Positions 55,888-64,000 of a stretch of DNA of 64,000 bases are shown one piece after another. The stretch is from Asterella californica (taxonomy: Eukaryota; Streptophyta; Marchantiopsida; Marchantiales; Aytoniaceae): positions 5,890,001-5,954,000 of the forward strand of contig JAYKYS010000007.1 in assembly GCA_036924285.1 (NCBI GenBank), written 5' to 3'. The stretch's first letter is position 1, and each line of letters starts with the position of its first letter. The position numbers and the translations under genes are program-made. Below the pieces are notes generated by a model. It was not told the origin of the DNA. It saw nothing but the letters and a program-made list of their open reading frames with translations, and did no database searches.

Positions 55888-57623
55888 TCATTTTCGTTTG
55901 ATGATGATAATGATGACATCTTGAAACTCACGCTTAGCAATGCCCAAAACCTCCCTTAAGATAAACTCCACCTTTGCATTTAAAATGTCATCTTCCAAGA
56001 CTCCCTTTAAGTCTGTTGTAGTCTCGATATCCGATTGCAGTTTGTATGCAACCGGTTTATTCTTCTCCTTATGTGACTCTTTTATTTTCTCTTTCAATGA
56101 AAAAAGAGCATCATCCATCAGTAGATCTTGAGCTCTCGCATACCAAAGCTCTTGACAAACTTTATTCTCTCGAGTCTATCGCTTGGAAGAAGTTCCTTCT
56201 CTTGCATCTTCTGAATCTCGCCTTCTCTTTTCTTCCAACAACGCTTCGTGTTGGTTCTTGGTGATGTAAGCATGTACCGATAGAGCTTCTATCAGATCCT
56301 CCCATCCAGTATCCTTTTGAATCGTAGCAGTTGTCCTCAACAGTGTTTCACATGTCATTTTTTCTTTTTGTTTCATGGAGATGACAGATGACCACATGCT
56401 CGCCAAAACTTCTCTCATCTTGATCCTCAACCCTTGTACCGTAGGTTCTAGCCTCCACTACTGCAACTACTTGTGTCGATAAAGTAATCATCAACTAAGT
56501 TCTTCATCCCTCCTCTACCAAAGTTGGTCTAAAGAAGTGCATTCGTATCTCTCAACGCTACCTTCCCATCTCTCATCTTCCCCTTGTTGTAAGATATCAG
56601 TAAACTCCTTATAATCTTTGCGTGGATGATCGATACCATCGCACTAGATACGTTGTTGGATCCAACCTTGCTTCCCAACGGATTTTGCTCCGCTTGTAGA
56701 TCCTTGCTCCTCTAATCTTGTGAGCTTGATCTATAGGTCTTGCATTCCACGCATGATCTTCTCAAGGCTTGAATTATCCTTGTTCGAAGATACTATAGGT
56801 GCTTTGACAACTAGAACAGCTGAAGCAATTAGTACCACTTGTATAGCAAAATGAACCACTGGTCGAACTACAAGAACATGTGCTGCAGTAGCAGTCAGTG
56901 CTGGTGCTGGTGCTGGTCTCCTAATAAGAATCTTCTCTCATCTCCGCTCCCTCTTGATAAGCATACTAACCGCTTCCTCAACTTTCTTCCAACTACTGGT
57001 TAATCCATCGTCTTCCTCCCAATCCTCCAGAAGCTAGCTTCTCTTATAGCTTCTCATTTGCAACCCGAAGAAATAACTCTGTCTTGTTGGACTACAATGT
57101 TAACTTCTCCATCCTAGTCAGCCTAGAAAACTATTTCTCAAACTTCGTGAGTAACTCAATAGCTTGTAAACCCTTCCTCGATTGCTCAATCCATTCCAAG
57201 AATGAGTTCTTGGTGACACGATCAGAGTCCTCCAAGAAATACTCATCCATTAAAGCACGAGCAAACATCTCCAAATCCTTGCCAAAATGCTTCGTTAGCA
57301 TTTTAACGTGATCTCTAATCTCTAGAGCTGCTTCAATCAAACATCTTAATCATCTCATCTTATGATATCCAATTCAACTCCATCTTCTTCACCTAATGCT
57401 TCAGATACCTTGAGACTTCTCTCTCATCCAATTGGTCAATCTTGCTGACCACTGCTTGAAGCGCCTTTGTCGTCAAATATTCCTTTTGCTCATCAAACTA
57501 TTGTTGCTATAAGAACAATATGAATGCTTGAAACATCAATGCAGTCGTCAAATCCAACTGCAAGTTTGGTAATCCATGCGAACCACTAGCTCCATTTTTG
57601 TCACCATTCTCATCTCCACTCAT
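55888..57623 (-). pseudogene. Retroelement gag-like ORF, degenerate
   Basis: Minus-strand frame from ATG 57623 (MSGDENGDKNGASG) through a helical segment (EREVSRYLKH, LTKHFGKDLEMFARALMDEY, FLEDSDRVTKNSFLEW) to a zinc-knuckle remnant (CDGIDHPRKD, partly lost, near 56630). It continues with 56430-56176 and 56118-55888 (KLQSDIETTTDLKGVLED, LGIAKREFQDVI). The wording is that of a gag/protease-leader ORF common in plant LTR elements as I know them; no exact family name is claimed. Many stops (for example after KFEK and after the first 40 residues). Pol is absent. It sits head to head with the plus-strand ORF at 57655. Confidence 0.5.
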
Positions 57624-57654
57624 AACTAGCAATCTCCTCTCCAAAGTTCAAACA

Positions 57655-58450
57655 CAGAAGAAGAGAAAAGCTCAGAAGGTGAGGTACCTTGGAGACCAGG
57701 ACGTGGAGATCCTAGAAGCTATCTGGGAAGGACAGGTAGTCAACTGGAGCGCCTTCTTCCACATCTACATCCAGATCGAGGTAGTGTACTTGGGCACCTT
57801 AGCAAGAGGACATCTTACTCCTTTCTTGTGTTATCTGTACGTTTCCAAGGAGGATTTGACAGAGAACCAATTGGTCAAGTATGGGCCAACAAGACAGCAA
57901 GAGGTGAAGGAAGAGACCTTGGACGAAGAAGACCGGGCAGCTGCCATGTCTTTTCCTCCCACTCTAGCACCTCAGGTGAGACCAGGCACTCAGCAGAAGT
58001 TAATTACGGTGAGAGAAGACGACTCTGACGACATAGAAGACGCATCGCCACTGAGGAAGCTATGACCTAAGAGTGTGCCTCGGAAGAGCACATCCTTCTC
58101 TACCATCCACTCTGGATCCGAGACGGATTCACATGATGACAACGTCTAGCACCAAGATCACGTGGAAGACAGCTTCTGTGACTACATGGAGTCCTCCGAA
58201 GACTCCAGAAGCGAAGACATGGGTTGATGTACCGATTGTGACTAGAAGAAGCGCAGCGAAGAGGACTGCTTCTGCGGTGAGAAGAGATCTTCCACCCCGA
58301 AAGATGTTGAGAGTAGCGTCTTCTTGAGCATAGAAGAAGAAGACCATGGTGGTGGAAGAGGTATCCATGCCTCTGGAAGATAGGAAAGACGCCTCAGATC
58401 GATTCATGGGGATCAACTTGTCTTATGCGAGAAGACGCTTGGAAGAGTTC
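57655..58450 (+). pseudogene. Copy A of an unrecognised element-associated ORF
   Basis: A plus-strand frame with stops. An N-terminal part (GDQDVEILEAIWEGQVVNWS, then HLTPFLCYLYVSKEDLTENQ) is followed by an acidic linker (REDDSDDIEDASPLRKL) and a basic part (SAAKRTASAVRRDLPPRKML). The C-terminal half aligns with copy B at 61595-61107: SFSTIHSGSETDS against SFPIIHSGSESDS, and RRLEEFSAFF against RRLEEFSVFF. The N-terminal part recalls proteins often found beside plant LTR-element gag genes, but I do not recognise a named domain. Stops follow PLRKL and RVASS. No ATG before 57944, so the 5' end is truncated. Confidence 0.45.
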
Positions 58451-60057
58451 AGTGCCTTCTTTAGTGTAGTGTCACAAGATTACTCCTTTTGCCCATTTAG
58501 TATATAAGATATCGTTCTCACAGAGGATTTGCACAAGTAACGCTGCTCTAAGTTCTAAGATCTGTTCAAACACACAAACACACGGGTTTTGTCTAGAAAT
58601 CCTATCTTCTCACAAAACCACACGGCTTCCAGACCCTCCAAAAGGTGCTCTGGTCCTAAACAAACAACTACTAACTTAAATATCACACAACTATTCACAG
58701 AGAAGCTCGGGAAGACGGTCACTTCTTCCGGTCTTCTCAGTACCGTCTTCTCGAAGTAATTCTCGGCTTCTGGAGGTTCAACTCGGCTTCTCACACCTCC
58801 AGAAGACTGCTCCTGCTTCATAGAAGTCGACTAGCAACGGCTATGACCCCTTGCTCTCTCTCACATTCTAACGGGTTAGATTAATCATAGGGTGTATGCC
58901 CCATATAGCCTTCCCAGGCTTCTGCCTATGGAAACGGTCTTCTTGCAACACTACAATGACATTCACCTTCACGGAAGCTCAATAGAAGTCTCGGAAGCTC
59001 ACTAGAAGAAGGTAAGAAGATGGAGAAGATGGGAAAGAAGAGAAAATCCAAACGAGAGAAAAACAAGATAAGAATAAGAAATTAAGAGTCCGACAGGCTT
59101 CTAGTCCGGATCTTGACTAACAAGCCATCCCTGCTTGTAATAGTTTGGGGAGGAAGACAACAAACGTGCGTACAGTTACACCGTCTTCTACTTGAGGATG
59201 TCGTCTTCTGCTGTGGGAAGAAGGCTTCTTTCTTCTTCTCTCGCTGCTCCGACTCCTCTGTCTTCTGGGATCCTTTATCCATAAGACCGTCCGTACATGG
59301 ATCCGAAGTGCTCCACTGGACGAGCCAAGCTGTGAATCTACACAACTGCTGACAGTCACCGCCACTCAAGAAGAACGCTTCTCATGCACAATCGAGAGTG
59401 AATTCAAGGAAACTCACCTCCGCCAGGACATAGGCAAAGCTTCTGCACTCAAATCAGCAATCCATTCTCCGAAAGAAGGCACATTGGTATTGGGAAGCTC
59501 ACTCCCTCTACTTTCTGCTCCTACTCCTCGACACACCAGTCTAGCCAGCAAGACTACAAGAGGATGCCGTTCCATGCTCCTAAACTGTCCACTACCTCCA
59601 TCTACATCTTCGAACCACTGCTGGCAATGAGCATGCAGACCCCTCCGGTATAATCTCAATCTATTCGTATGTCTCTAACATCGGGTGTAGTGTGCACTGT
59701 GCATAATGTGTCCTTACTCACAGTGATGCGCCTACGCGCCTAGCGTGCTCAGTGTGCTTAATGTGTCCAAAATCCTACTCTTCGATCCTACTTATACATC
59801 TGCCTTGAGACGTAAGGGAAGTTCTCATCCAATCTTCAATTACAACCAGGGAGAGATGGGCGCTGTCAGAAGGCTGCCAACCCACATGCAAACGGTTCCC
59901 CTTCCTAATTAGCCATCCACCTTACTACTCCTGCGCTGCCTACTCTGCCACATGGTCACTTATCTAATATTACATTAAACTACCACCTCCTAAGATAGCA
60001 TGTTCGGTTCCTACTAAGTTTGGACAAGTCAACTTGTCTTCTGCGTTTTGTTACCTA
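58451..60057. other. Non-coding spacer between the two ORF copies
   Basis: No gene recognised. The sequence is strongly enriched in GAAG(A/C) and (T/G)CTTC words on both strands. Short direct repeats (GCTCAGTGTGCTTAATGTGTCC against GTGCACTGTGCATAATGTGTCC style) lie at 59690-59770. Confidence 0.35.
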
Positions 60058-61595
60058 CTCTAATTGCTCGGATGCAATCTCCATTGGATCTACTCCTACC
60101 TGAACTCCTAACTCGGCTTTTGATAAGTTGAGAAGCCCTGCAATTACCTCGGGTGTCACTGAGGTGGCTTCCTCCTCAACATTCGTCGCTGGCTCTGCTG
60201 CTACTACTTCTGCTTCTGCTTCTGCTTCTGCTTCGGAAGACGAAAGCGTCTTCTGAGAAGCTAGGTCGACTTGTGCTGCCTCGCTCTTCTGAGGCACTAG
60301 TCCGACACTGGTGACCTCATAGAGGTCCAGGGAAGTCGCTTCCTCCACTCGGAATACTTGAGAAGACAGCTCTTCTTCTTGTCTTCCGGAGCTTCTTCCG
60401 GGGTCTTCTCGGCTTCCAACACTGTCACTACCAAGTGGACAGCGAGGTCGAACTCCTCCTTCTCCAAGTCGGATCCGGTCGATGGTGTTGGGGCTTGGGA
60501 AGATGCAGTTGCGGGTGACAGAATCAAGGGAAAACCATAGAGTGTCTTCACTCCCTCTATCTGCCGATCCAAGTACCTGAACATGCTCTCCTTGCACTCT
60601 ACCAACATCGCTCTAGACTCATCGTCCGATTCTCTAGCTAAGATAAGAAGCTTCCTACCCGCGGTGAAGTTGAATTTCTTCCGAAGCGCTTCCACCGACT
60701 GAGCTAGCATCCCCTGCGCACGAGCTTCCGCTGCTTCTCGCTGCGTCTTCTCGGCTGCAGTCTGCGCTTCTGTGGCTTCCCGCAGTGTCTTCCATGCCGT
60801 CTTCTCCTCTACAAGAGCGGTGATCTTACCCCGCACTCGCAGAACCTCCTAGTCACGCTGCTGTAAACGCGCTTGCAACTCCTGGTTGCTCTTCTTCAGC
60901 TGCGTTAGTTCCTTGGCAGAAGCGGCTGCTTCCGCCTTGTACTTCGCTGCGAGCTTCTCCGTGGTGCGGAGGTTGGCTTCCAGCGCTTCTACCTTCTTCT
61001 GGTCTCCTTCCTGCTGCATCAGGGTGCGCAGACCGAATCCAGGATGTAGTGGCTTCTCCTGAGCCTTCGCTCTCTTCTCGATCAACTCCATAGCTGGTTG
61101 GATCTCTCAGTGGAAGAAGACACTGAACTCCTCCAGTCTTCTTCCCGCGGAAGACATGCTCATCTCCACAATCCGATCGGAGATGTCGACCTTGTCTTCC
61201 CGAGGCAAGGATGCCCCTTCCACCACTATGGTCTTCTGCTTCTGCGCGCGAGAAGAAGCTACTCTTCTCATCTTCCGGGGTGGAACATCTCTCCCCATGG
61301 CCGAAGCGGTCCTCTTTATTGCGCTTCTTCGCATCGCAGTAGGAGTATCCATCCATCCTTCGTCTTCTGGAGTCTTCGGAAGACTCCCTGGTGTTGCAGA
61401 AGCGGTCTTCTATGCAGCTCGAGTACTCAGTGGCTCATCCGGTGAGTCGGACTCCGATCCAGAGTGAATGATCGGGAAGGAGGTGGTCTTCTTAGGCACG
61501 TTCCTAAGACCCATCTTCCGTGGTGGTATCTCGTCTTCCGGGATTCTAACAGTGCTTCCTAAATAACTCTCGTCTTCCGAGCTATATCTAAACAA
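60058..61595 (-). pseudogene. Copy B of the unrecognised ORF, coiled-coil protein
   Basis: A single minus-strand frame of about 510 codons from 61595, interrupted by in-frame stops (after STRAA at 61410, after EEFSVFFH at 61107, after LQQRD at 60849). Order: acidic N-terminus with SGSESDSPDE, basic stretch with SAIKRTASAMGRDVPPRKMR, then a long predicted coiled coil (EALEANLRTTEKLAAKYKAE, ELTQLKKSNQELQARLQ, continuing through LREATEAQTAAEKTQREAAE). A frameshift near 60560-60300 moves the end into the frame that finishes at 60055. That frame contains an (EA)5 run from a (GCTTCT)n microsatellite at about 60198-60236. It lies downstream of the gypsy pol end (63489-64000) on the same strand, so it may be the extra 3' ORF of that element; this is inference. 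Confidence 0.5.
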
Positions 61596-63488
61596 TCCTA
61601 ACTAAGCAAGGCCTCGCATCGATTCCTAAGAAGACAACCCACATTCCATTACATCCTACTTCCTAACAGAAGATACAAGATTTGCGAGAAGTAGAGTGTG
61701 TAACAGATTCAGAAGATGGTTGCGGGCTCCTGCGGTGACAGTGGCCTCTGGAAAGACTCTCGGGACAGCTTCCGATTCAATACCGTTCTCGGAAGACCTC
61801 CTGAAGCTAGGCTTCCCTCCACTGGTCTCACCTGTCTTCTGCTTCCTACACGCAATCTAACCTCACAACAGACACAAGACACTCGCACTCTGTTCTTCTG
61901 ACTTCTCACCTCTCATACACACTCAGAAGAAGCTTGCTACATGATGAGAAGACATGACCCTCGATCATTCTCTCCAGATTCTGTCAGCAAAACTTCTCAC
62001 ATCTCTCTTCTAAGTTCGGGAAGAAGAAGGAATAGGCTACTATGGGTCGGATAGAAGAGACCCGTAACGGACCCTCACGTCTTCTCGCGCATTCTGCCAG
62101 CCTTTCCAGTCTTCTAGTCTCTCTAGAAAGATGTGGATTTGAGAAGCTTGGAAGACCGGGAGGCACAGGCCTAGTTCTCGACTTCCAACTTCTCGAAATA
62201 ACAAACAACTCACCAAGCCACTCGGAATTCGTACCAAGCTTCTCTTAACACAAAAGCAAATCCAATCCACTCTCGATACGAATTGCACACAGTCGTCTTC
62301 CAAAGACAGTCAGGCTTCCGAAGCGTCTTTCGAAGATGTTCAAGTTACAGAAGTGTCTTCCGAAGATGTTCAGATCTTCCGAAGCGTCTTCTGTTCAAGG
62401 TTTCGGGAGTAGAGGGATGGTAGGGTAGGAAAATTGATAGTTGTGATCTCTAATTTGAGGACGATGGGCAGGGAAGCTCGAATTGCACTCGGGAAGAAGC
62501 AAAAAGAGGGCTGTCGCAAATTGGGCAGCGCTTCCGCGCCCAATGTCTCAAAGGGAAAAATCTGAGGAAGGAATCAATCGATCGATTTGCCTGTAAACAA
62601 CCGGGGAAGCGCGGGGGATACCAAGCAAAAGACGAGAAGCGGTGGGAAAGGAAGAGAAAATGAGAAGAACCTCAAACAATCTTCTACTGCTTCCCGAGCT
62701 GTCTTCAATCTTCCGTGCGCTTCCAGCTTTGATCCCAGCTCCAATGTGACTCCACAAAGCTTCTTTCGCCGTCAATTCCTTGTTACACCTCAATCGAACA
62801 AGACTCCACCTTCGATTCTTCTCAGCCGTCCTTCAATGTCTGTTCTCGGGAGTCTCCAGAAGACTCCTTCAGCGCGATGTGATTCTTACTCTCAGCGATT
62901 TGCCCTCGCATTCTTCCTAGCTGTGAATCGATCCTAGCTCCACTCAATCTCGCTCTGCTAGCCCTCCTTGCTCAAGTCGATCACCTTCCAACTCGATCTT
63001 CTAGCCAAAACTAGCTCGATGCGGGAAGCGGTAGTGTTTCGGTGCTAATGCGCTTCCTGCGCATCTTCTCGAGCAGTTTAGGGATTTTCGACCTACCCGA
63101 CTTACCTAACCTACTCGGTGCTACCTAGTAGGTACACCTACTTCTTACGTGGTTAAGCTTCCACGGTTGCCGTCTTCCGGAAGATACGTGTCTTCCGCCT
63201 TCCGCCTTCCGCCGTCTTCCACCGTCTTCTGAAGATACAACTGAGAAGACGCTTCTCGGAAGACGGTCGTCTTCCGAAGAAGTCAACTTCTTATTACGAA
63301 AAAGATCGTAAGATCATCTTCCTTCTAAGGAAGCCGTATCTTAAGTAACAAAGCTTCTTCAGTTATACAAACAAGTTATTAATCTTAAAAATTCCAAAAA
63401 TTCGTGAATCCTGTAAATTATGGGCACCACATACGCCCATCCTCACATGTTTGCGTCCTCGCAAACATCAGTGTTTCAGCACTTCTGT
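61596..63488. other. Non-coding, GAAGAC/GTCTTC-rich sequence
   Basis: No gene recognised. The stretch 63170-63280 is a dense run of CTTCCG, GTCTTCC and GAAGACG words in both directions, able to form several hairpins. It may hold the 3' untranslated part or an LTR of the gypsy element at the right edge. Confidence 0.35.
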
Positions 63489-64000
63489 TCACGTCCAGCA
63501 CTTCTGTTCACGCCACACATTTACACGAGTGGTCATCAACGTACCATCTAACTCTTCCAACTGTAAGGAGCCATTGGTGGAGACCTCCAAGACTCGGTAA
63601 GGACCCATCCAGCGAAGATGAAGTTTTCCAGGGAACTTAAGATGTCGATTATCATAGAGAAGAACCAAGTCTCCATCTACGACGGTCACCTTCTTCAGCT
63701 TGCCATCATAGTTCACCTTACGTTGCGCTTGTACTTCGTACGTCTTCTCCAAAGCTGCATTCCTGTCTTCTTCGAACTCTATAAAGTTCAAAAGACGATG
63801 CTCCTGGCTTTCCTCTTCTTTCATGCGTTCGGTTACGGCTAATCTGTAAGTTGGGACCTCTAACTCGATGGACACAATAGGTGTCATGCCATAAGTTAGG
63901 TAGAAGGGTGTCTTCTGGGTTGTGACTTTGGGTGAAATCTTGAAAGTCCATAACACAGATGGCAATTTTGTGTCCCAATCATACGCATGGTTAACAGTTA
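63489..64000 (-). CDS. Ty3/gypsy polyprotein, C-terminal end of integrase (continues beyond the window)
   Basis: The minus-strand frame is open at the right edge of the window. It reads NHAYDWDTKLPSVLWTFKIS, then KVTTQKTPFYLTYG, EVPTYRLAVTERM, a charged helical stretch, VVDGDLVLLYDNRHLKFPG, then LRWMGPYRVLEV and DGTLMTTRVNVWREQ before the stop at 63489. This is the end of a gypsy integrase (TPF..YG and GDLVL...GPY.V motifs as in plant non-chromodomain gypsy elements). About 165 codons are visible with no disruption. The rest of pol lies to the right, outside the window. Confidence 0.85.
   Translation of the reverse strand, partial: TVNHAYDWDTKLPSVLWTFKISPKVTTQKTPFYLTYGMTPIVSIELEVPTYRLAVTERMKEEESQEHRLLNFIEFEEDRNAALEKTYEVQAQRKVNYDGKLKKVTVVDGDLVLLYDNRHLKFPGKLHLRWMGPYRVLEVSTNGSLQLEELDGTLMTTRVNVWREQKCWT

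Noticed and set aside
1..64000. tRNA, rRNA or CRISPR features
   Set aside because: No cloverleaf with a GTTCRANNC-type arm in proper context, no rRNA signature, and the tandem repeats have no regular unique spacers.

Overview
The window reads as repeat-rich nuclear DNA of a land plant. The main evidence is a plant-type polyphenol oxidase with the DWL domain, spliceosomal GT-AG introns, an exon of a BIG-type ARF-GEF, a Ty1/copia element whose primer site fits plant initiator Met-tRNA, and plant Ty3/gypsy, PIF/Harbinger, Tnp2-type and Mutator-like transposons. An intronless, apparently secreted PPO without the usual C-terminal domain would suit a bryophyte (for example a liverwort), but this is an inference and not proven.

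Layout. At 1-2316 there is AT-rich DNA and a small three-exon gene on the minus strand (1551-2316, 188 aa, possibly winged-helix). At 2974-3081 there are two stem-loops, and 3222-4253 is a complete non-autonomous Mutator-like element with 10-bp target duplications. At 7645-7857 lies an isolated BIG exon. At 10000-11412 an AT-rich ORF ends in an HxD...H dioxygenase core resembling TET/JBP, followed by two minisatellites (11850-12925). A spliced Tnp2-type transposase with only two nonsense codons spans 14776-18872. At 19404-22957 there is a PIF/Harbinger element with a SANT-like ORF1 and a convergent DDE nuclease; a 450-bp inverted duplication lies beside ORF1. At 25777-26048 four hairpins are nested, and three more lie at 26745-26892. 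An intact PPO gene occupies 27451-28671.

The right half is mostly retroelements: a degenerate gypsy (29430-31680, minus), a full-length copia with both LTRs (33843-39187), a second older Tnp2 copy (42050-48207, minus) split by a 1.8-kb insertion, minisatellites (49369-50600), a truncated second copia of the same family (51594-55130, minus), a 157-bp tandem array (55141-55640), a gag-like pseudogene (55888-57623, minus), two oppositely oriented copies of an unrecognised coiled-coil ORF (57655-58450 plus; 60058-61595 minus), and the 3' end of another gypsy pol running off the right edge (63489-64000, minus).

Most coding sequence belongs to mobile elements disabled by point mutations, largely C-to-T or G-to-A in type. 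Probable host genes are the PPO and the 1551-2316 gene. The item most likely to be new is the TET/JBP-like dioxygenase ORF, about 3.4 kb upstream of the nearly intact Tnp2 transposase on the same strand, in a neighbourhood with a deamination-like mutation pattern.
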